Source: Turnera subulata (Eukaryota; Streptophyta; Magnoliopsida; Malpighiales; Passifloraceae). From it: DNA of 64,000 nucleotides. The stretch lies in contig JAKUCV010000976.1 of the NCBI GenBank assembly GCA_028386065.3, positions 103,268-167,267 of the forward strand, given 5' to 3'. Positions 1-12,892 of the stretch are shown in pieces. Numbering within the stretch: position 1 is the first letter of the stretch; each line of letters begins with the position of its first letter. The notes beneath the pieces were generated by a model. It was not told the origin of the DNA and made no database searches. It worked only from the letters and a program-made list of their open reading frames with translations. A program made the translations under genes and the position numbers.

Positions 1-210
1 AATTCTCAACATACGCTAGTCTTAATTTATTATTACAACCCATCCATAATAATAATCGACTAGGGACATTTAAGAATATAAAATATTCTAGGGTTATAAA
101 TATGTGCAAGCGTTTATCTCATAAACGATATTTATTGGAATAACCTTAATGTGTATACATGACTACAAACAATCATCCATTGATTGGCTTTTGGGCATAT
201 TACACTAACA
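1..210 (-). mobile_element. Partial copia LTR, minus strand
   Basis: Read on the minus strand this begins TGTTAGTGTAATATGCCC at 210 and runs off the window's left edge. It matches the first ~200 bp of the copia LTRs at 5986, 30781 and 37527. The base after 210 does not start a polypurine tract. So 210 is an outer boundary: either the 5' LTR of a minus-strand element lying to the left, or a solo LTR. The internal region is not visible. Confidence 0.85.
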
Positions 211-642
211 CCCTTGGCTACAAGACAACTCCTAATTTCAACACTAAATCAGAAGAGTACAACCTGAAGAATTGTCCAAACACTTTTCCCTTACGAACTA
301 ATACTTAGGTTTTGGTGTAATTATTGGTTCCTCTTCAAAGTCTAGCTAAGGAAGTATGCAATACCGTTCATCTAGTCCATAGTGACTAGATCCCACAGTC
401 ATGGGTTGCTTAGCTTGCTGCTTCCGGCAAACAATGGTTAAGACCTGGTTTAAAGCTCTACCAACTAGGTTCAAGTCATACATAAAAAAACACTTTGTAG
501 CAGTATCAATTCTTCGTTTTTTTTTTTGATGACAATTTTCCTGGTTATTCATAGAGTAGTAGCTAGCAGAACCCAAGAATCCTCATCTCTGAGTTCTCAG
601 ATGCAAATCGCGGGCTCTTCAACTCTGAGAAGTGAGAACAAA
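211..642. other. Unassigned stretch between LTR and LINE, with a minus-strand ORF fragment
   Basis: This 430-bp stretch lies between the partial LTR and the LINE target-site duplication. On the minus strand, 576-346 is open for about 76 codons and ends in a stop, with the peptide finishing in HYGLDERYCILP. I do not recognise it. It could be the last exon of a host gene or a chance frame. The upstream minus-strand sequence has an A-rich run rather than a pyrimidine tract, so a splice acceptor is not obvious. Nothing else was seen here. Confidence 0.3.
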
Positions 643-654
643 AATACCATAGCA
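643..654. repeat. LINE target-site duplication, left copy (AATACCATAGCA)
   Basis: AATACCATAGCA at 643-654 is repeated exactly at 15035-15046, just after the LINE poly(A) tail. The match extends two more bases with one mismatch (TG versus CG). A duplication of 12-14 bp is typical of target-primed reverse transcription and fixes both ends of the LINE. Confidence 0.85.
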
Positions 655-717
655 TGAAAAAACACAATATAGTATAGAGAGAGAGAAGGTCTCCCTCCTC
701 TCTGGAACCCTCCTTGC

Positions 718-2528
718 TTGATGACGTCACCCCATGAATCCAAGAGGTCGGAACCATCTCCGGCGGCCACAGATGGTGTTACTGACCATAGGGAAGCGGA
801 CAAGAGCAATAAAAAAGTCAGGTTGCGAGAGGAAGCCCAGAGGGACTCTTCCACTGAGGATGTTCCTATAGAGGATTCACGGGCGTCCTACAAGGACATG
901 CTAGCTGCTGGCAAAGGTGCGGATGACCAGCCGGAGCCTTGGGTGGAGGACGAAGAACCAACAGTGGAAGATGGAGACATTGTGATTAGGGGAGGAGATG
1001 GAGGACCGATTATGGAGCTAAGCGAGGCGTTCAAGTCCTGGCTTAGGAAACCATGGGAGAACGCGGTCGTGGTGAAGCTTATTGGGAAGTCTATTGGGTT
1101 TAGGGTTCTTAAATCTAAGATTCAAACCCTGTGGAAACCAAAGAGCCCGTTTCGTCGGATAGATTTAGAGAACGGGTTCTATATTGTCCGGTTCAAGGAC
1201 CCGGTGGATATGATGGTTGTGCTGCTTGGGGGCCCGTGGATGGTGTTTGCCATGCTTTTACAGTTCAGCCCTGGACCCCAGAGTTCAGAGCAATGGAGGG
1301 AGCAATTGAGAAGGCCACTGTTTGGGTAAGGTTTATGGGAGTGCCCATTGAGTGGTATCATACCCAGATCCTCCAAGGAATGGGTAGCATGGTGGGGCAA
1401 TTCTTGAAGACTGATGAGCACACAAATAGTACGGACAGAGGAAAATTTGCAAAAGTTGCAGTGATAGTGGATTTGACACAGCTACTTAATGGTATCGTCA
1501 CGGTGGATGGGGAGGTCTTCAAGGTGGTTTATGAAGGGATTCCTCAGATTTGTTTCTTTTGTGGAAAGGCTGGCCATGAGTAGACTGATTGTCCAGATAA
1601 GGTTACCGAAGCACAGAGGGCTGAAGATAGGTCTGCCGAACCTTCCACTAGAGGTTCTGATCGGCCGATGACAGGCTCCTCGGTAGGTCAGCCGGCAGCA
1701 ACCTCTTCTAAGAATGGGCAAAGGCCAGTGGTTGGTGAATGGATGATGGTCCCCCCCGAGACCAAGGAGACAGCCTAGAAAGAATCTGTCAGCCACCAAC
1801 TCAGGTAATCCCGTGAACCCATAGTTTACTGCCCCTGGCAACAGATTTTCACTGTTAGCTAACCCGTTTGAACACCACGAGCAAGCCTCGACATCTACAG
1901 CCCCACACCCGGCCCAATTTAACCTGTCCAGTTTGGTCTTTAATGCCTAATCTGCTAAAGTAGCTAAGAAATAGGCCCAAAAGGCGAAAGCTGCTCAGAA
2001 AAAACACTATGCCTCACAAAAAGCCCAAACCAGCAATAACCGAACCCCACTACAAGAGATTACCAACGCCACTTCTTCCCCAGCCCTTAAAGTTAACCAT
2101 CTGAATACCCAACCCACATCCTCTAGTGGGAGTAAGGCCACCTCAAACCCTGTTCACACCCCACCCCCTAAACAAGCCACTCCCTAGAACCTTAACCAGA
2201 AGAAACACATAGCCGTTTCCCACACTGAACTCGACCATGCTACTGTTATCTCAGTAGAGGCTCTACCTTCCCTTGGCCGTCACCACCCCAATAGCTCCCA
2301 CCAAACCTAGAATCCACACCACACGACCAGCACCACCAGGGAAAGAACCATCAAGACACCGAAACCACCTGATGATACAGCCTAGAAAGTCCAACCTCAT
2401 TATGGTACAGGGGTAGTCCCTGGGCAACAAGTAACTCCTCTGGTTTGCAGAGGAGAAGTAGACATGGAAATTGAAGGCGAGGGCACACAGCCAGTGGAAG
2501 ATGTCCAGATGACCTCCATCCCTGAGTA
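718..2528 (+). pseudogene. LINE ORF1 (DUF4283 / CCHC nucleic-acid-binding protein), broken
   Basis: The frame opens at ATG 718 after a leader of about 60 bp. Residues around 110-175 resemble the DUF4283 domain of plant LINE ORF1 proteins, with GFRVLKSKIQTLWKP, FYIVRFKD and GGPWMVF. A frameshift near 1240 moves the reading to the next frame, where WVRFMGVPIEWYH and the knuckle CFFCGKAGHE continue. A TAG sits inside the knuckle just before the T-D-C that would complete the C-x2-C-x4-H-x4-C pattern. Beyond 1583 a proline/serine-rich tail with several stops continues to about 2528. The protein would bind element RNA; this copy cannot make it. Confidence 0.8.
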
Positions 2529-2593
2529 GGGGCAGACGGTGTCCCAGGCTTGTTAAGCCTAGGCACCAATAATTCTTCGCATATTTTTTTTTT

Positions 2594-5500
2594 ATGCATT
2601 CCATCCTTGCATGGAATTGCCAGGGAGCTGGCAAAGAAGAGTTTGGCAGAATGTTGCAAGAGTTGATACGAAAGTTCAAGCCGAGAGTGTCCATCATAGT
2701 GGAACCTCAAATAAGTGGCAGGAGGGCTAACCGGGTGATTAGAGAGGTTGGTATACGCAACTCTCATAGAGTGGAGGCCAGGGGCTATTCTGGGGGCATC
2801 TGGGTACTCTAGGACGAGAGGGTTACGAGTGTGTCCATTCTTTTTAACCATCCTTAGTTCGTCTACATGCGGGTTACCGTTGAGAGTAAGTCCTTTCTGG
2901 TGACTGCTGTGTACGGTAGTCCCCAGAAAAGTGGAGACGATATTTGTGGAGGAATCTTGAAGCATTAAGTGTTGGAATTTCTGAACCATGGGCAGTAATA
3001 GGGGATTTCAACGCTGTGCTGCAAGGTAATGAAAGGATCAATGACAATATGAAGATCGGGATCGGGAACAAACTATTCCAGCAGTGCGTAGACGTATGTG
3101 GACTTATGGAGGTCTGCCACATGGGAGCTAAGTATACATGGTCGAAAGGGGGTTTCCAGGCTCGTTTGGACAGAGCATTATGTAACGACCAGTGGGTACA
3201 CACCTTTCCTAATGCCTCAGTTCTGCACTTACCAAGGGCGTGTTCAGATCATCGCCCAATACTGTTACGTCTTAAAGCCCCGGAGGATAGGGTAAGAATC
3301 CAGAAACACTTTCACTTTCAAGCAGCCTGGGTTCTGCACTCAGACTTGGGTAGGCTTGTTAGAGAATCTTGGGGCCAGGGAGATTGCTTCTCAGCCTCCC
3401 AAAAAAATTTTGTGGAGAATGCAAAAGTGTGGAATGATCAGACTTTGTAGCATCCAGCGAAGAAAACGGAGGTTTCTTGCTCGGATTGGTGGCATCCAAA
3501 GGTACCTAGAGTGTAGAAGATCCATATTTTTAGATAGCTTGAAGGGGAACTGAGATTAGAGCTGGACAGCATTCTTCTCCAAGAGGAACTCATATGGTCG
3601 CAAAAAGCGAGAAACCAGTGGATTAAGGAAGGAGACAGGAACACGTCTTACTTTCATGAGTCCACTGTCATTAGGAGAAGGAGGAATAGGATTGACAGGT
3701 TGAAGAACTTAGCTGGTCGTTGGACAGAGAACCAAGAGGAGCTAAGGGGTATTGCAATGACTCATTTTATGAAGTTGTATACGGAGGAGGGTGAGGCTCT
3801 TCACAACCCAGTACCAATGGGCTTATTCCCACGTCTAGAGGAGGAGCTGCTAAGAAAGTTGGATCTTCCACTTACTGATCAGGAGGTTAAGACTGGTTTA
3901 TTCCAAATGGGCCCGTTGAAAGCTCCAGGGCCTAATGGAATACATGCAATGTTTTATCAAAACCAGTGGGAGACAGTGGGGCACAGCCTTACTGAGTTCA
4001 TCAAGCGACTTTTTAAAGGAGGGGTTTGGGACCAAGATTTAAACAAGACAACTATCACCCTCATTCTAAAAGTAGAGAGACCAGAGAATATCCAGCAATT
4101 TCGCCCGATTGGTCTCTGTAATGTGGTTTATAAGCTGTTGTCTAAAGTGTCGGTAAACAGGATTAAGCCTCTTTTGGGAGATTTGGTGGCACCAACTCAA
4201 TGCAGCTTTGTCCCGGGAAGACAAATTACGGACAGCATTGTTTTGGTGCAGGAGGTAGCTCATACTATGAGAATGAAAGAGGGCACCTCTGGATTGATGG
4301 CCATCAAAGTGGACTTAGAGAAGGCGTATGATCGCCTTAGGTAGAGTTTCATCTGGGATACTCTCATGGATATTGGTTTACCGTAGAAATTCGTGGACCT
4401 GGCAATGAAGTGTGTTTGTACTTCGGAACTAAGGGTAAACTGGAATGGCACTTGCTCGAACTACTTTATACCAAGTAGAGGGATTCGAAAAGGGGATCCT
4501 TTGTCCCCCTACTTGTTTGTCCTATGCATGGAAAGGTTGGGGCAAGCAATACAGAAGGAAGTCGACAATGGGAGGTAGAAGCCAATCTCTTTGTGCAGGA
4601 GAGGACCAAAGCTTTCCCATGTCTTTTTTGTCGATGACCTAGTATTGTTTGCGCAATCTAGTGAGGACCAGGTGCAGGTTATTTCAGAGTGTTTGTCTAA
4701 ATTTTGCTCTTGGTCTTGGACAAAAAGTTAGTAAAGAGAAAGCTAGGCTGTTTGTATCCCCGAATATTGGGAGGATAAAGGCGAGAAAATTTGGTAAGGC
4801 ATTCAGATTCACACTCACCAAGGACCTTGAGAAGTACCTCGGTGTTCCTGTGATCCATGGGCGAGTTACCAAGAAAATTTTTATGCATCTTGTGGAAAGG
4901 ACACAGCAAAGGCTGAACGGGTGGCAGTCTAAACACCTATCCCTTGCTGGCCGTATCACTCTCACTAAATCAGTGATTGCGGCGCTTCCTACCTATACGA
5001 TGCAGACTTGCCGACTTCCGAGATCCATTTGTGATCAGATTGATGGGCTAGCAAGGAAATTTATTTGGGGAGGGACAGAGACTCAAAGGAGAACAGATTT
5101 GATTGGCTGGGAGCAATTGTGTTAGCCCAAGGAGAATGGGGGATTGGGCCTGCATCCACTAAGGCAGGTCAATGATGCCCTCATTATTAAAATGGCTTGG
5201 AGGATGTTAAGCAACCCCGAAGCCCTTTGGGCTAGAGTTTTGCGTGCCAAATACATTCGATCCACAGAAGCAGTTCCCCGTGGAAAAAAGGGCCGGCTCA
5301 AACCTTTGGAGAGCAATGTGTGAGATATGGCCAAAGTTGCTTGATGGTTTGGGATGGGAGATCGATAATGGCAGAAGAATCAATTTTTGGATGGATGTGT
5401 GGCTTGATCAAGTCACCCATCCAGTTCCACAAAACCTACTCTCTTGCATGATTGCTGATTTTACTCAGGTTGATGGGCAGTGGAATTGGGGTGTCATCGA

Positions 5501-5985
5501 TCAATTTCTACCCCCTGATCCAGGGGCAGATGATGATAATATCGTGTGGCTACAGGACCCGAGAGGTTGTTCCTCCACCTCGTCAGCCTATAAGAGCATA
5601 TTAAAGGAAATAGAAGAGTAGCCCAATGTCCTATGGGACAGAATCTGGAGATGGAGAGGCCCACTCCAGGTATGTTCCTTTCTCTGGATTCTAGGCCAGA
5701 ACAGGTTATTAACGAATGAGTTGAGGGTCCATCAGCGGATCACTTCTTCCCCTTTCTGTCCCCGATGCGAGATTGAGGATGAAGATTGCTTGCATGTGGT
5801 AAGAGACTGCCATTATGCACGTGATGTATGGTATGGTTTGATGGCTGCCAAGAAGGAGTTCAACGCCTTCTTTTCAGCAGGTATGGAGCAATGGCTTTTA
5901 CAGAACTTGACCCCAGATAAGGTTCAATTTGGTAGGATGAATTGGTACATGATTTTTGCTGCAGCTTGTTGGAAGCTGTGGAATT
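2594..5985 (+). pseudogene. LINE ORF2, 5' part: endonuclease, reverse transcriptase, zf-RVT
   Basis: ATG 2594 starts an AP-type endonuclease (LAWNCQGAG). GDFNAVL near 3001 and SDHRPILL near 3245 are later endonuclease motifs. Reverse transcriptase motifs follow: GPLKAPGPNGI (about 3910), RPIGLCNVVYKLLSKV (about 4105), IKVDLEKAYDRL (about 4305), GIRKGDPLSPYLF (about 4470) and the catalytic FVDD (about 4630). A zf-RVT segment with CPRCEIEDEDCLHVVRDC lies near 5757. Coding moves among all three frames, and there are several in-frame stops (for example 2811, 3450 and 4345). The copia-1 insertion ends this half at W-N. The RNase H domain is at 14333-14898. Confidence 0.9.
5981..5985. repeat. copia-1 target-site duplication (GAATT), left copy
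   Basis: GAATT at 5981-5985 directly precedes the LTR start TGTTAG. The same five bases at 14328-14332 directly follow the 3' LTR end. A 5-bp duplication is the usual Ty1/copia integration footprint. Confidence 0.9.
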
Positions 5986-7528
5986 TGTTAGTGTAATGCC
6001 CAAAAGCCAATCATTGGATGATTATATTTTAAGTCATGTATTTTTTGTTAAAGTTTTATTCCAATAAATATGTTTATCTACGATAAATGCTTGCACATAT
6101 TTATAACCTAAGAATACTTTATATTCTTGAAATGTCCCTAGTCGATTATTATTATGGATGGGTTGTAATAATAAATTAAGACTAGCGTATGTTGAGAATT
6201 ATATGAGATATGAATTCTACATACGGGTACAAGTTAGAGAACTTGTGGACTGGACCGACCCGACATAAGAACACTACATGGACTATTATATATTGTCATT
6301 AGTGGTTCTTATATGTATTGTCCTTAGACTTGAGATCATCAAGGTTCCCAACATATGAGTCGTATACTTTGATATTACTTTTGGTCATTCGTAAATGAGT
6401 AGACCTAAGAGTAATCATTGGGTATATGATATAATGTGTAGTGGGTTTTGTATGATCAAGATGGGATTCGTCCAACCCATATAACGGGAAGATTATCAGT
6501 TGGGCCCCTTGATAGAGTTGAACTGTAAATGCATGGCCATGCTCGGATTAGTGATATGGGGATATCATTTGTATCCGTTTTACACAGTTAACTCAGGGAT
6601 CAAGAAACCTTAGATTAAACATATACGAGAATGACATATTCCATGTCTCGTGTTTGATCTCGATATAATGGGACGAAAGGATAATGACATTTTTCCGAGG
6701 CATAATGAATCAGTTCTGATCTTGTCATTTGGGTAGCAATGATGTGTTGCTAGACACCGCTCATTGTTTATAATTGTAAATGAGAGTTTACAATTATTGT
6801 CAAACGTCATAAGTGCCTACAGGGTCACACACTTAGAGCTGTTGATTCGAGCTAATGGTTAGAATATGGTTGGACCATGGTTCGACCAGGATATTGAGCT
6901 AGTGGTTAGACCATGGTTGGATCATGGTTGGACCGGGTCGTTTTGGGTTGATTTGGTTCACTAATTACCAGAATTATTGAACCAGAATTAATGCCATGTG
7001 ATGTGTAATCCCATATATATGATGTTATATATAATTAATGCTTAGTGGAACATTAAGGCATAGTGGAGACATGATTAGAGATAAGGCATAATCATGATGG
7101 TTAATGCATGATGATATTGGCCATTGTCTCATTAAACTATGCATTACAAGTGTGTATAAAAGGGTGAAGGTTTGATTAGTTTTTCAGACTTAAGACACTC
7201 ACTTCATACTTGAGAAAAACACATCAAACTCTCTAGTCTCTAGCTCTCGGAAATTCTGCAGCTAGCACTGCGGTTCGGGAGTGCTCGAGTTAGTGATCGT
7301 GAGATGGTTGCTAGCGGTCATCAACAGTTCGTGTGGATACCATAGAGGAGTCGGATTTCTGTCCGGTTCTTGCTGATTCGCATCATCAGTTGAGTGAAAG
7401 ATCTCGACCAAACCAGGTACGAATATTTTTTTGTTATTCGGTTTACCCCGTTTCACATGGATCCTCCATTAGTTTCGGGTTTTCCGCTGCGCATATTTTC
7501 TCTTTGTTTGCATACCCGGTTACTTACA
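5986..7528 (+). mobile_element. copia-1 5' LTR
   Basis: 1543 bp, starting TGTTAGTGTAATGCCC and ending GTTACTTACA. Long AT-rich LTR. A TATA-like TGTATAAAAG near 7153 is a plausible promoter, and the following sequence would be R/U5. It aligns throughout with the 3' LTR at 12893-14327, with scattered substitutions. The three-base TTG near its start recurs at 6091-6093; those are the ends of the segment missing from the 3' LTR. Confidence 0.92.
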
Positions 7529-7529
7529 G

Positions 7530-7542
7530 TGGTAGCAGAGCC
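7530..7542 (+). promoter_or_regulatory. copia-1 primer-binding site
   Basis: TGGTAGCAGAGCC lies one base after the LTR. It differs by one base from the complement of the 3' end of initiator tRNA-Met (TGGTATCAGAGCC), the usual plant copia primer. It marks the start of minus-strand DNA synthesis. Confidence 0.85.
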
Positions 7543-7862
7543 TCTTGTAAAACACTAAACCGAATAAATTGCTTATATGATTGATATGCTATATGTGATG
7601 TGGCTTGATTATGCTTGTATAAGTGACAAAATTTGATCTAAGTTTATTATGCTTCTAATGATTGTATGTTTAAACTAGATCATTATGATTCTCATATATG
7701 TGATATGTTGAAGTCGGTTCAAAGGTGTTTGACACTAAGTACTTGATTGGTATATGATATCAATCATGGTGTTTTTGGCAGAAAGTCGAATGAGTTCGAC
7801 AATGATAAATCGATTGACGTTTTTCATATAGAATGATTGTAGTTCTAGGATAACAAGGTCAA

Positions 7863-8266
7863 AACATCGGTGTTTAGGTGTAAACATCGATATTCTCTTT
7901 GGCCGAAGGGTCAAAACATCGATGTTTAAAGTGTAAAAATTGATGTTCTGAGACTCTACCAATTAATTTGGAGTGGCAGACTACTCAAACATCGATGTTT
8001 AGGTGTAAACATCGATGTTATGAGGTTCTGCCAACATCAAACATCGATGTTTAGGTGTAAACATCGATATTTTGGGGTACTGCCAACTTGTTTGAAGTTC
8101 CAGAGTGCTCAAACATCGATGTTCAGGGTTAAACATCGATGTTCTGAGGTTCTGCCAACTTCAAACGTCGATGTTTATGATCAAACATCGATGTTCTGAG
8201 ATTCTGTCAACTTATGAAGTTCCAGAATTCTCAAACAATGATGTTCTAAGGTTAAACATCGATGTT
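7863..8266. repeat. Palindromic array AACATCGATGTT in the copia-1 leader
   Basis: About 14 copies of the 12-bp palindrome AACATCGATGTT were counted, eight of them perfect (starting at 7915, 7988, 8008, 8040, 8112, 8132, 8184, 8255). The others have one or a few changes. Copies come in pairs whose starts are 20-21 bp apart (7988/8008, 8040/8060, 8112/8132, 8164/8184). Most pairs are followed by a spacer containing a version of TTCTGCCAACTT. The rest of the leader (7543-7862 and 8267-8965) is AT-rich with no other structure seen. Confidence 0.9.
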
Positions 8267-8965
8267 CTAAGCTTTCTACCGAATTTTGTATATCAGCTCA
8301 CCTACAAAATTTTGCATGCTGGATAACATGTTCTTATGATCTTAATGATATATGAACAATACGTTGATTGCTTGTTAACTTGTTTATCCTTTATAATCAT
8401 GTCACATAGCTTGGTATTGATTATAAATGATGCATGCTTATTGTATATGCGATATATAATTTGTGAATTAGATCCAATGGCATAATTGTTATGTATGGAA
8501 ACAATTGTTGATGTAAATAATTAAGTTCCTCATGTGTTGCCTATTATTAATGAGCACTCATCTATGCCTAGATCAACACTTGGTAGGTTTGCCAAAGCAA
8601 AGTGCCAATGTTTATCCTAGCAAGGTGCGATGGGATAATTGTAATATCCAAATTGCTTGTTGTGGGTTGAACTTAACTAAGTCATCTCAATAGGATTGGG
8701 GACTTAGAGGCAAAGAGTTGAGATAAGTCTATGAGATAGACAAGAACAAGAGTTGTTCACTCAACTATCCAAGAGTTACATGCGATGTAATTGACAAAGA
8801 GTTGTCTACCTAAATAGCTATGATGTAAGCGATTAGCCAAAGCTAACTTATCTTGTAGTGAAATATGGATCTTGGCCCACTTATTATCATCTTGATTTAT
8901 ATAGTGGGAGTATCATTTAATAAAAAGTCCTTGTTAAATGATTTTATACTTGACACTGATTTTGT

Positions 8966-11900
8966 GTGGCACAAAATACAAGTACTATGTCACTGCGATC
9001 GGTCCTTGAGAAGGAAAAACTGAATGGGAATAATTTCCTTAAGTGGCACCGCAATTTGAGGATAGTCCTCAAGCAAGAAAAGAAATTGTATGTCCTTGAA
9101 GGGCCTGTTCCTGATGAACCGGCACCTAATGCTCCTAGGGCGGAAAAAGATGCTTATAAGAAGCATGTTGATGAAGCATTGGATGTTGCATGCCTTATGC
9201 TTGTCACTATGGACTCTGAGCTTCAAAAACAACATGAGAACTTGGGTGCTTTCGATATGATCGAACACCTGAAAATGCTCTTTGAAGAACAAGCCAGGCA
9301 TGAGAGGTATGAGACCTCAAAGGAATTATTCCAATGCAAGATGGCTGAGTCATCACCTGTCAGACCTCATGTGCTCAAAATGATTAGATACATTGAGAGC
9401 CAAGAAGGCCTGGGTTTTCCTTTGTAAAGAGAGTTGGCCGTTGATCTTGTCCTGCAATCGTTGCCGGATAGTTATAGCCAATTTGTCATGAATTTCAATA
9501 TGAATCATCTTGACAAATTTCTGTCTGAGTTGCTTAATATGTTGGGAATAGTTGAGCAACAGATGAAGGCAAATAAATCCAACAACATTTTGATGGTTGA
9601 AAATGGCAAAAGAAATGGAAAGGCCAAGTTAAACAAGAAGAAGAAACTACCAAAAGGTTTGGTTCATGTGCATCTTCTTCTTCACATGTGCTGAAAACCA
9701 AAAGTGGTGTTGCAAAGGAATGACAATATTTCCATTGCAAGAAACCTGGCCATTGAAAGCGTAACTGCCCTGTTTACCTTGAGGAGGTGAACAAACAGAA
9801 GGGAAGTAAGACTTCCGCTTCGGGTATTCTTGTTATAGAAGCTAATATTTCTATCTCTGCATCATGGGTATTAGATACCGGATGTGGTTCTCACATTTGT
9901 GTAAATGTGCAGGATCTGAGAAAGAGTAGAAGATTAGCAAAGGGTGAAGTGGACCTGCGTGTTGGAAATGGAGCAAGAGTTGCTGCATTAGCCGTAGGGA
10001 CTTATTATTTATCTTTACCGAGTGGTTTAGTTTTGGAACTTGATGATTGCTATTATGTACCTACTATAAGCAGGAATTTGATTTCTATTTCTTGTTTGGA
10101 CAAGAAGGGTGTTTTTTATTTGTAATAAAGAACAACCATTGTTCTATTTATTTGAATGAAATTTATTATGGTGGTGCACATTTAAGCAATGGTTTGTACG
10201 TTCTAAACCGAGAAACTCCAATCTACAACATTAATTCGAAGAAGGTTAAATTAAACGATTCTAATACGACCTATCTCTGGCATTGTCGTTTGGGCTATAT
10301 AAACGAGACTCGTATTTCTAAACTCCATAAGGATGGACTTTTGGACTCATTTGATTTTGAATCATATGAGACATGTGAGTCATGTTTATTGGGCAAAATG
10401 ACGAAGTCTCCTTTTGCTGGTAAAGGTGAAAGAGCTTCAGAATTGTTAGGCCTTATACATTCTGATGTATGTGGACCTATGTCAACACAGGCTAGAGGTG
10501 GATTTCAATACTTCATTACATTTACTGATGATTATAGTAGATATGGCTATGTGTATCTTATGAAGCACAAGTCAGAATCCTTTGAAAAGTTCAAAGAATT
10601 GAAGAATGAAGTACAGAATCAACTCGGCAAGAGTATTAAAATGCTTCGATCTGATCGAGGAGGTGAATACTTAGACCGAGAATTTCTTGATCATCTAAAG
10701 GAGTGTGGTATAGTATCACAACTTACTCCACCAGGTACACCTCAATGGAATGGTGTATCTGAAAGGAGAAACAGAACTCTGTTAGACATGGTTCATTCTA
10801 TGATGAGTCAAGCTGACCTTCCTTCTTCATTTTGGGGACATGCTTTATTGACTGCTGCTTTTACACTTAACCGTGTTCCATCTAAGTCGGTTGAAAAGAC
10901 ACCATATGAGATGTGGACTGGGAAACGTCCCAATTTGTCTTTTATGAAGATTTGGGGTTGTGAGGCTTACGTAAAACGTCAAGCATCAGAAAAACTCGAC
11001 CCTAAATCTGACAAGTGCCTTTTTGTTGGATATCCTAAAGAATCTAAAAGATATTATTTCTATAATCCCACAGAGCAAAAAGTGTTTGTTGCTCGTACTG
11101 CTATTTTTCTAGAAAGAGAATTTATTTCTAGAGAGATCAGTGGGAGAAAAATAGAACTCGAAGAAGTTCGAGCACAACAAGGACAGGAACCACAAGTTGT
11201 TGTGGGTGAAAATCCTGTACCTGGAACACATAGACCACGTAGGTCTGGTAGGACTCGATATGAGCCTGAGAGATATGGATTTCTTTTGACTCATACCGGA
11301 GACGTGATGCTCATGGAAGAAGATGAGCCCACTTCCTATCAGCAAGCTATTACGGGTCCAGACTCTAAGAAGTGGCTAGAGGCCATGAATTCTGAGATGG
11401 AATCCATGTATGAAAACAAGGTTTGGACCTTGGTTGATCCACATGAAGGGGTAAAACTCATTGGGTGCAAATGGGTTTTTAAGAAAAAGACCGACGTGGA
11501 TGGTTGTGAAAGGTTTCAAATAAGTTCATGGTATTGACTATGATGAAACTTTTTCGCCAGTTGCCATGGTTAAATCAATCCGAATTCTATTGGCTATAGC
11601 TGCGTACCATGATTATGAAATATGGCAGATGGATGTCAAAACCGCCTTCCTTAATGGAAATCTTTTAGAGGATGTGTACATGACACAATCTGAAGATTTT
11701 GTCACTCCAAAGAATGCTAATATGGTATGAAAATTGCAAAGATCCATTTATGGATTAAAGCAAGCTTCTAGGAGTTGGAATCTTTGTTTTGATGAAGTAA
11801 TCAAACAGTTTGGTTTCATTAAAAATGAAGATGAGCCATGTGTTTACAAGAAGGTTAGTGGGAGCACTATCGTTTTCTTGTTGTTGTATGTTGAAGACAT

Positions 11901-12872
11901 TCTACTCGTTAGAAATGATATTCCAACAATACAGTCTGTAAAGACTTGGTTCGGAAAGAATTTCTCAATGAAGGACTTAGGAGAAGCTGCCTACGTGCTA
12001 GGTATAAAGATCTATAGAGATAGATCCAAAAGGCTTCTTGGCCTAAGTCAAAGTACATATATTGATCAGGTGCTTAAAAGGTTTAGCATGCAAGATTCCA
12101 AGAAAGGTTTCTTGTCCATGTCACATGGCATAACTCTCTCAAAGAATCAATGTCCTAGTACATCTAAGGAGAGAGAGCGAATGAGTAAGATCCCTTATGC
12201 GTCTGCAATAGGATCTATCATGTATGCCAGGCTATGTACTCAACCAGATGTCGCATATGCATTAAGTGTCATAAGCAGATATCAATCTGATCCCGGTGAA
12301 GGTCACTGGACAACGGTTAAAAACATCCTTAAGTATTTTGAGAAGAACTAAGGATGCATTCCTTGTATACGAAAGCGTTGATGAGCTTGTTGTAAAGGGT
12401 TACACAGATGCTAGCTTCCAAACTGATAGGGATGACTTTAGAACGCAGTCAGGTTATGTGTTTTGTCTTGGAGGTGGTGCTGTTTGCTGGAAGAGTTCAA
12501 AGCAAGAAACAGTTGCCGATTCTACTACTGAGGCTGAATATATAGCTGCCTCTGATGCAGCGAAAGAGGCTGTTTGGATTAAGAAGTTCATAACTGAACT
12601 TGGGGTGGTTCCGAGCATTCACAGTCCGATTGAGCTCTTTTATGACAACAACGGGACAATCGCACAGGCTCAAGAACCTAGATACCACCAAAGATCCAAA
12701 ACGTATACTCCGACGCTACCATCTTATTAGAGAGATTATTTATAGAGGCGATGTGAGGCTGTGCAAAGTTCCTTCTGAGAATAATGTAGCAGATCCTTTA
12801 ACTAAGCCGCTCACACAGCAGAAGCATGATGGTCATGCTAGGTCCATTGGTATTAGATACATAGATGATTGA
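8966..12872 (+). pseudogene. copia-1 gag-pol, multiply broken
   Basis: Starts MAQNTSTMSLRSVLEKEKL. Order: gag, CCHC knuckle, aspartic protease (WVLDTGCGSHIC near 9865), integrase with its HHCC region and catalytic core (HSDVCGPMS, FTDDYSRYGY, LRSDRGGEYL), reverse transcriptase, RNase H ending in ENNVADPLTKPLTQQKHDG. Against copia-2 the lesions are: Q-to-stop at 9425, frame loss near 9655, a stop inside the zinc knuckle (9747-9758 region), a frame change near 10120, a short deletion near 11505, C-to-stop near 11730, a frameshift near 12340 and another near 12700. The RT motif is YVED where copia-2 has YVDD, so the catalytic aspartate is also changed. Confidence 0.92.
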
Positions 12873-12882
12873 CTTTAGTGCA

Positions 12883-12892
12883 AGTGGGAGAT
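12883..12892 (+). promoter_or_regulatory. copia-1 polypurine tract
   Basis: AGTGGGAGAT sits immediately before the 3' LTR. The same tract lies before the 3' LTR of copia-2 on the minus strand (30782-30791). It primes plus-strand DNA synthesis. Confidence 0.8.
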
